Below, one piece after another: positions 1-5,038 of a stretch of 5,908 bases of DNA (positions are counted from its first letter, which is position 1; every line of letters starts with the position of its first letter). The translations under genes and the position numbers were made by a program. Where the stretch lies: positions 1 through 5,908 of the forward strand of contig CAJQMW010000505.1 in NCBI GenBank assembly GCA_905479535.1, read 5' to 3'. Under the pieces are notes generated by a model that had not been told where the DNA came from, searched no databases, and worked only from the letters and a program-made list of their open reading frames with translations. The stretch is from an uncultured Maribacter sp. (GTDB lineage: Bacteria > Bacteroidota > Bacteroidia > Flavobacteriales > Flavobacteriaceae).

Positions 1-225
1 ACTTCGAACACCCTTCGTTCTTTAGAAAAAAAAGGCCTACTAAAACGTACCGAAAACAAATCAGACACCAGAGCTAAAAACATTAAAGTCACAAAAAAAG
101 GAATTACCCTTTTTGAAAAGGCGGCTAAAGATGTAGAAAGCTTCGATACCACTTTTTTTAGTAGTCTAAGGAGACAATCTACATTTAATAATGAATTGCT
201 TCGTCTGGGTTTGAGAAAAGATTAA
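1..225 (+). CDS. MarR-family transcriptional regulator, C-terminal part (5' end outside window)
   Basis: The reading frame is open from base 1 and ends at TAA 223-225, giving 74 residues. The visible part starts in a winged-helix DNA-binding domain: the recognition-helix pattern SNTLRSLEKKGLLKR lies at residues 2-16, followed by a wing with Asp-Thr-Arg (22-24) and the strand turn 'IKVTKKGITLFEKA'. This order (T/S..L..LE.KG.L.R....D.R...v.lT..G) is the hallmark of MarR proteins, dimeric repressors that usually respond to phenolic or oxidative signals. The remaining ~35 residues would be the C-terminal dimerisation helix. The ligand and targets cannot be told because the N-terminal half is missing. 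It converges with the minus-strand gene ending at 242, leaving only 16 bases between stops and no visible terminator hairpin. Confidence 0.85.
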   Translation, partial: TSNTLRSLEKKGLLKRTENKSDTRAKNIKVTKKGITLFEKAAKDVESFDTTFFSSLRRQSTFNNELLRLGLRKD

Positions 226-241
226 CGACAAGAATACATAA

Positions 242-919
242 CTACAAACTCCAACGATTACCAATGTCAGAAAGCGGCTTACATCCATCGTATTCGCCTG
301 GTATTGGATCATAGCTCAACACATTCTCCCCTATTTCTTCTGAAGTAAAATAAGCCCAAATAGCCATAGATTTCATTGACCTATAGAAACCAACTGGTTC
401 TTGAGGACCAATGGCTGTACCCCATACTCCTGGGCTAAATTTTCCTGATGATTTTTCTTCTTCTTTTAAAACTGCCATCCTTTTGGCATCATCCAAGTCG
501 ACAAAATTTGCTTTGTGATTTTTTACACAGCCTGCATTGAACGCTGCAATTTCATCATTGAACAGATCCCTTGCTTTGATGGAATCATTCAAAGGATTGT
601 TTGTGTCTTCCGATTGTAGTTTGTCGTCTTTTAATAAAGCATGATAGGGCTTGGTCGGAAAAAGTAGGGGAGAAAGAAACAAGGTATCAATAATGCTTGA
701 AGATTTTATTCCAGCATCAGTGAGCACTTTGCCGATATATTTTATGTCGTGGTTGAAAATATTATGTCCGCAAATAAATTTCGTTCCGTTAAGAAATTGA
801 ATGAAATCGGCAATCGAAGTTTTGTGAAATGAGCTTCCATCACCCTTGATACTACCAATGTCAAGAATCTTTCGGCTCCTTGGTTCAATCTCGGTATCAA
901 TAAATGCAATTGAGTTCAC
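242..919 (-). CDS. Chimeric ORF: DEDD exonuclease domain joined to gluconate 2-dehydrogenase subunit 3 C-terminal part
   Basis: This is a 225-residue frame with a GTG start; an in-frame stop lies three codons upstream and there is no in-frame ATG nearby. Residues 1-125 carry a DEDD 3'-5' exonuclease core. Exo I is FIDTE (Asp8, Glu10), Exo II is GHNIFNHD (Asp58), and an Exo III-like NNPLND has Asp112, with Asn in place of the usual His. I recall this domain as the N-terminal part of large RecQ-like helicases in Bacteroidota, where a helicase would follow. Instead, residues ~126-225 read like the end of gluconate 2-dehydrogenase subunit 3 family proteins: a 'GFYRSMKSMAIWAYFTSEE' stretch, then 'YDPIPGEYDGC' and 'NRWSL' at the stop. 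That family's Tat signal and N-terminal half are absent. The simplest reading is a deletion that fused two unrelated genes in frame around AAFNA (residues 125-129). Whether the product folds or acts is unknown. Confidence 0.7.
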   Translation of the reverse strand: MNSIAFIDTEIEPRSRKILDIGSIKGDGSSFHKTSIADFIQFLNGTKFICGHNIFNHDIKYIGKVLTDAGIKSSSIIDTLFLSPLLFPTKPYHALLKDDKLQSEDTNNPLNDSIKARDLFNDEIAAFNAGCVKNHKANFVDLDDAKRMAVLKEEEKSSGKFSPGVWGTAIGPQEPVGFYRSMKSMAIWAYFTSEEIGENVLSYDPIPGEYDGCKPLSDIGNRWSL

Positions 920-969
920 GTTTAGTTAATTCAGTCCTATTTGTTTGTCATTTTTAATACTTCCGTTGT

Positions 970-1169
970 CCTTTGTGTGTGCCCCAAAGGTCGCGGCTAT
1001 GGCAAGTAGGTCGGCGGACACGCACCGAACATTCCCCAAAGCCCGTAGCCAAATCTTTCGTATTTTGTAACCATTTTTTCCCAGTGGCCAGATCGAAAGA
1101 TTTGGCGGACCTCGAAAACACGCCCAAGCTAATGGATTCAGTACTTACCGCCCTATTTGCTGTAGCATT
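970..1169 (-). repeat. Structured intergenic element, possibly a cassette-associated repeat
   Basis: This stretch between the chimeric gene and the toxin-antitoxin cassette has no coding frame I believe in. It does have internal structure: a perfect 13-bp inverted repeat (1048-1060 with 1094-1106), a repeated 8-mer CCCCAAAG (982-989 and 1034-1041), and a repeated CGGCGGAC/GGCGGAC (1012-1019 and 1104-1110). Reading the minus strand, it starts right after a GTTGGC/GCCAAC-type boundary at 1170. I recall similar GC-richer elements beginning GCCAACAA beside small accessory genes in flavobacterial genomes, but cannot name the class or confirm it here. The edges given are approximate. Confidence 0.4.
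1048..1106. repeat. Perfect 13-bp inverted repeat (stem-loop)
   Basis: GCCAAATCTTTCG at 1048-1060 is exactly complementary to CGAAAGATTTGGC at 1094-1106, with a 33-base spacer. It lies inside the structured element upstream of the chimeric gene. There is no U-run after either arm, so it does not look like a simple terminator. Confidence 0.8.
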
Positions 1170-1532
1170 GTTGGCAGCAGGCTTTTCCGTCCTGCTCCGT
1201 TTTTACTTGCTTGTTCCGTTTCTCTTATTTTGAAGGGATCCTGTCTAATGTCGAAAACATGAGCGATGTCTATTCGATTTTTTGGCTCGTTGATCCAGTA
1301 GATGATTTTGTAGCTTTTCAAGACTAGATACCTAAAACCTAGGAGCCGTTCGGATAAAAGCTCTTCTTTTTGTCCGATATACGCCTGTTTTTCAAGTCCT
1401 ACCGTGTGGTCTATAATCAAGTCCACAAGTTTTCTGGCGGCATTGACACTTTTTGATTTGCGTTTATAGTACTCAAAGATGTCGTCAAGTTTGTCCTTTG
1501 CGAATTCTGTCCAAAAAAACGGTCAGTTCCAT
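1145..1532 (-). pseudogene. ParE/RelE-family toxin, frameshifted near its start
   Basis: The natural start is ATG at 1532-1530, inside the end of the antitoxin gene (ATGGAACTGA overlap), typical of coupled TA pairs. From there the frame reads MELTVFLDR and soon stops. Removing one T from the T7 run (1519-1513, minus strand) gives MELTVFWTEFAKDKLDDIF, and the frame then stays open to 1145. The rest is a classic ParE/RelE fold: 'ARKLVDLI', 'QKEELL', 'GFRYLVLKSYKIIYWI' and 'VFDIRQDPFKI'. Toxins of this family act on gyrase (ParE) or on ribosome-bound mRNA (RelE); which applies here cannot be told. The C-terminus continues some 20 residues past the usual end into the flanking repeat. A start at GTG 1426 would lose the first ~35 residues. 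It is probably inactive, unless slippage on the homopolymer restores the frame. Confidence 0.75.
1170..1184 (+). repeat. Left boundary inverted repeat of toxin-antitoxin cassette
   Basis: GTTGGCAGCAGGCTT here pairs as an inverted copy with 1831-1845, where the minus strand reads GTTGGCAACAAGCTT; 13 of 15 bases match. The two copies enclose the toxin-antitoxin pair and little else. The toxin frame as it now stands runs through this repeat. Confidence 0.6.
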
Positions 1533-1765
1533 TTTTTGATTTCTTCTTTCAAGTCCCTTGCGCTGATAACCCTATCATTTGCGGAATCCTCAAGTGATTT
1601 GTCTATGTCCGCATTAAATTGCTCCATTGACATGGGTTTGAGGTTCTTTTCATAAAGTTCCGCTCTGTACTTTTTTAGCATTTTTTCAAGTCCGCTTATA
1701 ATGTCCTCGTTCTGAATGCGCAGAAATTCCTGAATAAAGGGCAACTCTCTATTCTGTAGGTCCAT
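1523..1765 (-). CDS. Type II antitoxin, partner of the ParE/RelE-type toxin
   Basis: This 80-residue acidic and helical protein starts at ATG 1765-1763 and ends at TGA 1525-1523. Its layout fits small Bacteroidota antitoxins of ParE/RelE pairs: an N-terminal helix 'FIQEFLRIQNEDIISGLEKML', the segment 'LKPMSMEQFNADIDKSLEDS', and a C-terminal tail 'RVISARDLKEEIKKW' that would thread over the toxin. I know this pattern from genes annotated as hypothetical proteins next to RelE/ParE toxins; I see no ribbon-helix-helix signature clear enough to call it ParD. It lies directly upstream of the toxin and overlaps its start by 10 bases, so the pair would be co-transcribed with translational coupling. 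With the toxin out of frame, the antitoxin is currently an orphan. It may still act as an autorepressor or protect against related toxins. Confidence 0.75.
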   Translation of the reverse strand: MDLQNRELPFIQEFLRIQNEDIISGLEKMLKKYRAELYEKNLKPMSMEQFNADIDKSLEDSANDRVISARDLKEEIKKWN

Positions 1766-1782
1766 TTCTAATCCGTTTTACT

Positions 1783-1790
1783 CAAATTTA
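1783..1790 (-). promoter_or_regulatory. Candidate -7 box of the toxin-antitoxin operon
   Basis: The minus strand reads TAAATTTG (1790 to 1783), an exact match to the Bacteroidota -7 consensus TAnnTTTG, 17 bases ahead of the antitoxin ATG. No TTG lies at the usual -33 distance, so this is a partial promoter match that implies a very short leader. Confidence 0.4.
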
Positions 1791-1830
1791 CAAATTCCGT
1801 TCCGAGTGTTGATTTTTTATGGTTTTTTTT

Positions 1831-1845
1831 AAGCTTGTTGCCAAC
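1831..1845 (-). repeat. Right boundary inverted repeat of toxin-antitoxin cassette
   Basis: AAGCTTGTTGCCAAC on the plus strand is the inverted partner of 1170-1184. It ends exactly where the IS1182-type terminal repeat begins at 1846, so the IS abuts the cassette boundary with no bases between. Confidence 0.6.
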
Positions 1846-1864
1846 GTCAGTCGGTCTCAAAACC
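1846..1864 (+). repeat. Left terminal inverted repeat of the IS
   Basis: GTCAGTCGGTCTCAAAACC matches the complement of 3476-3494 (GTCAGACTGTCTCAAAAAC) at 16 of 19 positions. It lies about 85 bases beyond the end of the reconstructed transposase. Confidence 0.7.
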
Positions 1865-1948
1865 ATTCTTGTTCAGGAATAAATTTACACGATTTTGGAA
1901 AGTAGGGATGCTGGGCCTGGAGAAAGTTCCATCTTCCTCAATTCGGTC

Positions 1949-3427
1949 CTATGGGCGAGGATTTCGATTTTGAGCGTTTTCATGGTCAAAATGAGCTTTT
2001 TTAAGGCCGTTGGTTCGATGGTTTGTCCCGTTCACCGGTTTCCATCCCAATTTGACGAGTCCTTTAAATTGTATGCCAGTGCAATAAACCCGAAGTCGGC
2101 ACTGGCCGCCGGCATTCCCTTTTTGGTAAGGACTTGGTCGAAGCCCCACTGCCTTTTGATCGTCCCGGAGGAATGTTCCACCAAAGCCTGTCTTTTCTTA
2201 TACGTTTCTGGGTCTTTGGCGGGCCTCTTGGCGTTCTCCCCTACGAACCTTGTGTACTCGCTGCGTTGGAGGATCTTACCGTTGGCCTTCGATGTCGTGC
2301 AAAGGTACCTGACCGGACAGTTCTTGCAGGCCTTCGTCTTGTACTGCTTAAAGTAGTAGTTCCTTCCCTTGTACCATGAACCGTTCGAGACCATGGTATT
2401 TCCCTGCGGACAGGTATAGGTATCGGTTCGGTCGTCATATTGGAAATGCTCGGCATTGTAGGGGGTGTGTCCCCTTACGTCCTATCCCGGGCATGGCGGC
2501 AAGGGTGTCCATGCCCGGGTCATGGGCTGTCCTGAACTCGCTTCCCGTATGGTATCCCTTGTCGTATGGCGCGGTAAAGGCGTTGGTCCTCAAAATGGTC
2601 TTTGCCCTTCGCAGCATATCGCCCATGGCCTTTTTGTCGTTTTGGTCGGTAAGCTTGTAATCGACCAGGAGCTTGTGCCGGGCATCTACCGTTGTCTGCG
2701 TGGTATAGCATACTTCAGTAACGGCGCCCCTTACGATCTGGTGGCGGCTATCGGGGTCGCTTGTGGATATCTGCGGGTTTACCGTTGCGGTATCGTCCCG
2801 TAGTTCCTTTTGGATACGGACATACCTTTCACGCCGTTGTTTTCTGTCCCGTACCCGCTAGTTTAGCGTTTCTTGTGTGTCGCCGTCGGCCTTTGCCAGT
2901 TCCTGTCGGTGTTCTTCCAGTTTACGTTCGATATAGTCAAGGTGGCGTGCAACTTTCTTTAGGTTGAAGTTGTTCTTTTTACTGTCCTGCGCCCGCAGCT
3001 TTGTAGAATCCCCGGCTATCAGTACCGTTCCCATAAGCTCGTAGTTCTTTGCAATGGACACCGTAGCGCGGAACGCCCGCTTTATGGCCTTTGGATTTTC
3101 CTTGCGAAAACGGGCAATGGTATTGTGGTCGGGACCTAGGTTGCCCAACGGCCATATCACTTCGATGTTGCGGCCGCATTCCTTCTCCAAGTGTCTTGAG
3201 GAGCGCATACGGTTCATATACCCGTAAATGTAGAGTTTGAGCAAGTCCGCCGGATCGTAGGGCGGCCTTCCCTGTGCGGGCAGTGCCCGAAAGCCCAGTA
3301 CCTGCATATTGAGGCTGTTCACGAAGGTGTCGATGTGCCTCACGGTATTTTCCATGGGCACCATATCGTCAAGACAGGTAGTGTAAAGGGTAAGCTGGGT
3401 GAGGGTTTGTTTGTGTCGGCACTCCAT
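1949..3427 (-). pseudogene. IS1182-family DDE transposase, broken by one stop and two frameshifts
   Basis: The gene starts at ATG 3427-3425 and would end at TAG 1951-1949, about 490 residues once repaired. The N-terminal part (3427-2858) has the DUF772-like segment 'GRPPYDPADLLKLYIYGYMNRMRSSRHLE' and 'PDHNTIARFRK'. The likely first catalytic Asp is residue 140 (IAGDSTKLRAQDSKKNN). TAG at 2860-2858 then interrupts the frame, which resumes at once as 'RVRDRKQRRERYVRI'. It runs through the second catalytic Asp (PYDKGYHTG) to a +1 shift at the C4 tract 2471-2474. The next segment holds the cysteine cluster 'CKNCPVRYLC' and the third catalytic residue (VEHSSGTIKR). A further 1-base loss near 2060-2066, after 'IALAYNLK', moves the frame to its final 'LVKLGWKPV' tail. 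All DDE residues survive, so decay looks fairly recent, but no full-length protein can be made. Confidence 0.85.
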
Positions 3428-3475
3428 ACTTGAAGTTAAAGAATACCCTAGATTTTAGTATAAACCTGTCCTTAA

Positions 3476-3494
3476 GTTTTTGAGACAGTCTGAC
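3476..3494 (-). repeat. Right terminal inverted repeat of the IS
   Basis: The minus strand from 3494 to 3476 reads GTCAGACTGTCTCAAAAAC and pairs with the left end. It lies about 50 bases upstream of the transposase start, where an IS end is expected. Confidence 0.7.
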
Positions 3495-3813
3495 GGTCTC
3501 GTATATGAAACGTAGTGTGTAAAAAGATGCTGACTTTCCGGATTAACACAGCGCTGAATTTTTAATCTAAATAATTCCCCGATGCTCTGCGTCGGAGGTG
3601 AAGAAAGCTATGAGCATATTATTGTATAAAATAAAGAGTTATAATAGAAGAAACCCTTGCCAATCGTCAGGGTCTACTATCTAATAGCGGCTTGTGGTGA
3701 GCTAAGTCGAAGCAAGCGTTCTAAAAACCCAATAATCTTAAAATCAGTTGAAAAAGACTTCTCGACTTCGCTCGAAGTGACATTCTAATAAACCATCAAC
3801 GAAAAACTATCAA
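3495..3813. other. Non-coding stretch between IS and CMD gene
   Basis: No believable coding frame lies here; the longest ATG-started plus-strand frame I traced (from 3611) gives only 24 residues. There is a weak stem ACCCT/AGGGT (3653-3657 with 3669-3673) and a short dispersed palindrome at 3759-3782. The start (GTATATGAAACGTAG and on) could be what is left of the intergenic element into which the IS inserted, but I cannot show this. Confidence 0.5.
3759..3782. repeat. Dispersed flavobacterial palindromic repeat, copy 1
   Basis: The core ACTTCG-CT-CGAAGT (3765-3778) is a perfect dyad with a 2-base centre. The surrounding 24 bases match 4504-4527 at 21 positions. Motifs of this type are scattered between genes in many flavobacteria. 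This copy lies just beyond the 3' end of the CMD-family gene and could act as a bidirectional hairpin. Confidence 0.65.
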
Positions 3814-4416
3814 CTAATAACGACTCCCATCGTGCTTCCCTTTTTCCCAACCATGCTTGCCCAAATATTGGTGGGCACTTTCCACCGCACCGGCCTCAAT
3901 ATCGGTTCCTTGGGAATCGTTCCAACGGTTGAGGTAGCCAAAAAGTGAAATTACCCCAAGCATTTCCACAATTTCGCCTTCGTCCCAATAGCGGTAGAGT
4001 CGCTCTTTAATCTCTGCATCAACGGCATTGGGCACCTGAGAAGCTTTTAATGAAAAGTCCAGTGCAGCACGTTCCGCTTCCGAGAAGGCAGGATGGGTCC
4101 GGTATTCCCAAATATTGTCCAATTGCTCTTGTTCCGCCCCATAACGTTCTGCGGCACGTATGGCATGGGCTTGACAGTAACGGCAACCAGTGGCATTGCT
4201 GCTTACCCAGGAAATCATACGTTTTAAGGCGGAGGTCACGCGCCCTTCATTGGCCATTACCGCCTTATTAAGATTTATAAACGCTTTGGAAATGGCCGGT
4301 CTATGTTGCATGGTAAGCACAGAATTCGGACAAAAACCAAGAGTTTCATTAAAAAATTTTGCTAGTTCAGCGGTTTCTGGACTATGGCTAGGGTCAAGTG
4401 GATTTACTAAGGGCAT
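3814..4416 (-). CDS. Carboxymuconolactone decarboxylase (CMD/AhpD-like) family protein
   Basis: A 200-residue protein with ATG at 4416-4414. The CMD/AhpD core is seen in 'KRMISWVSSNATGCRYCQAH' (65-84), with the CxxC pair Cys78/Cys81 followed by His84, the redox centre used by AhpD-like alkylhydroperoxidases. The all-helical context continues with 'RTHPAFSEAERAALDFSLKAS' and 'LGVISLFGYLNRWND'. By family, such proteins reduce peroxides through a thiol relay or act in related thiol chemistry; a true decarboxylase role is unlikely given the CxxC motif. No signal peptide is seen, so it is probably cytoplasmic. It is transcribed away from an OsmC-family gene across a ~155-base gap, which supports a shared role in peroxide or electrophile defence. 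The physiological substrate is unknown. Confidence 0.85.
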   Translation of the reverse strand: MPLVNPLDPSHSPETAELAKFFNETLGFCPNSVLTMQHRPAISKAFINLNKAVMANEGRVTSALKRMISWVSSNATGCRYCQAHAIRAAERYGAEQEQLDNIWEYRTHPAFSEAERAALDFSLKASQVPNAVDAEIKERLYRYWDEGEIVEMLGVISLFGYLNRWNDSQGTDIEAGAVESAHQYLGKHGWEKGKHDGSRY

Positions 4417-4503
4417 ATTTTAAAAGTTTGAAGTTAAAGGCCTGAAATTATTGTATTTAAATTTTCTGTTACATAAAGTGCAGTCCAGAGGCGTATTCTA
4501 AAG

Positions 4504-4527
4504 TTCTGGACTTCGCTTGAAATGACA
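4504..4527. repeat. Dispersed flavobacterial palindromic repeat, copy 2 (degenerate)
   Basis: This matches the copy at 3759-3782 in 21 of 24 positions and in the same orientation, but has lost perfect symmetry. The two copies bracket the CMD-family gene. It supplies the TTG at 4517-4519 that serves as the probable -33 element of the OsmC-family promoter. Confidence 0.6.
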
Positions 4528-4548
4528 TATCTGATTATTGTACTTTTG
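4517..4548 (+). promoter_or_regulatory. Flavobacterial promoter of the OsmC-family gene
   Basis: TTG at 4517-4519 and TACTTTTG at 4541-4548 (exact TAnnTTTG) are separated by 21 bases, within the spacing known for Bacteroidota sigma-ABfr promoters. Transcription would start near 4555, giving a leader of about 18 bases before the ATG at 4573. This also argues against an upstream in-frame ATG at 4522, which lies between the two promoter boxes. Confidence 0.65.
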
Positions 4549-4554
4549 TACAAT
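4537..4554. promoter_or_regulatory. Perfect palindrome over the promoter, probable repressor operator
   Basis: ATTGTACTTTTGTACAAT has two perfect 7-base arms around TTTT and covers the -7 box completely. A dimer bound here would block polymerase. The half-site ATTGTA/TACAAT resembles AT-rich sites of MarR-type peroxide sensors such as OhrR. That resemblance is inference; the regulator is not encoded next to it. Confidence 0.55.
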
Positions 4555-4572
4555 CACAAGAAACAAAAAATT

Positions 4573-5001
4573 ATGGGTACAACAAATCATATCAGCACCA
4601 AATGGTTAGGGAATATGGGTTTTGAGAGCACCAACCCTTCCGGACATACATTAAAGATAGATATTGCCAAGGAAGATGGCGGGGATAGTAGTGGATTGCG
4701 TCCTAAAGCTTTGATGCTTTCCTCATTGGCGGGGTGTTCGGGATTGGATATTGCCGGTCTTATCAAAAAAATGAAGTTGGAAGTTGGTGAATTCCATATA
4801 GAGACCATCGCCGACCTTACGGACGAGCATCCCAAGTATTACGACAAGGTGCTTATCGAGTATCATTTTCACGGAAGCAATCTAAATGAAACTAAACTGC
4901 GGCGCGCAGTCCATCTTTCCGTAGAGAAGTATTGTGGGGTAATGGAAATGTTCAGGCGTTTTGCGGAGTTGGAGATAAAAACGATTTTTCATACAAAATA
5001 A
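4573..5001 (+). CDS. OsmC-family protein (thiol peroxidase-like)
   Basis: A 142-residue protein starting at ATG 4573. An earlier in-frame ATG at 4522 falls inside the promoter and repeat, and its product would begin with an unrelated hydrophobic stretch. The OsmC fold is shown by 'GLRPKALMLSSLAGCSGLD' (41-59) with Cys55, and 'VEKYCGVMEMFRR' (117-129) with Cys121. These are the two cysteines that reduce organic hydroperoxides in OsmC/Ohr enzymes. Arg43 could correspond to an active-site arginine, though I cannot align it securely. The length is normal for the family, and the sequence is nearer to general OsmC/YhfA-type proteins than to strict Ohr. It is cytoplasmic, with no signal peptide. It diverges from the CMD/AhpD-like gene, so the pair may form one peroxide-response unit under the palindromic operator. 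Partner reductant and substrate are not evident. Confidence 0.88.
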   Translation: MGTTNHISTKWLGNMGFESTNPSGHTLKIDIAKEDGGDSSGLRPKALMLSSLAGCSGLDIAGLIKKMKLEVGEFHIETIADLTDEHPKYYDKVLIEYHFHGSNLNETKLRRAVHLSVEKYCGVMEMFRRFAELEIKTIFHTK

Positions 5002-5034
5002 AGTTCAAGAGCAAGTGTCAAGACCAAGTTCAAC
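5002..5034. repeat. Upstream flanking repeat of the four-helix-bundle gene
   Basis: This stretch is built from AGTTCAAGA, GTGTCAAGA and AAGTTCAA units. Its reverse complement aligns, with small gaps, to the tandem repeat at 5433-5460, so the four-helix-bundle gene lies between imperfect inverted repeats of about 30 bp. It begins immediately after the OsmC-family stop codon. Confidence 0.6.
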
Positions 5035-5038
5035 ATGG

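Larger units (their letters stand above)
1846..3494 (-). mobile_element. Degenerate IS1182-family insertion sequence
   Basis: The element is about 1.65 kb, a usual size for IS1182 relatives. It is bounded by imperfect 19-bp inverted repeats and carries one transposase gene on the minus strand, now broken in three places. Its base composition is clearly richer in G and C than the flanks, so it probably came from a different genomic background. I find no convincing target-site duplication next to the ends (left flank ...GCCAAC, right flank GGTCTC...), which may reflect age, later rearrangement or misplaced ends. As it stands it cannot move on its own, but it could be mobilised in trans if an intact relative exists elsewhere. 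Confidence 0.8.

Noticed and set aside
973..1233. Plus-strand open frame of 86 codons with a hydrophobic C-terminus
   Set aside because: It runs through the structured repeat element and the cassette boundary, antisense to the toxin, and its product has no recognisable family; it looks like a chance frame.
1170..1845. Integron gene cassette with attC site
   Set aside because: The boundary words GTTGGC/GCCAAC do not fit the GTTRRRY/RYYYAAC core pair, and no attC-like double-site structure or integrase is present.
1895..2967. Several plus-strand open frames across the IS
   Set aside because: They lie antisense to the transposase, whose DDE and cysteine motifs are clear; open antisense frames are expected in GC-rich DNA.
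1842..3498. Target-site duplication around the IS
   Set aside because: The four bases outside each end (CAAC and GGTC) differ, and shifting the ends by a few bases gives no direct repeat.
3653..3673. Hairpin ACCCT/AGGGT
   Set aside because: The 5-bp stem with an 11-base loop and no T-run is too weak to call a terminator or RNA.
3428..4439. Shared 12-mer TTGAAGTTAAAG upstream of the transposase (3430-3441) and CMD gene (4428-4439) starts
   Set aside because: A 12-base AT-rich match within about 6 kb is expected by chance, and the sequence around it is not shared.
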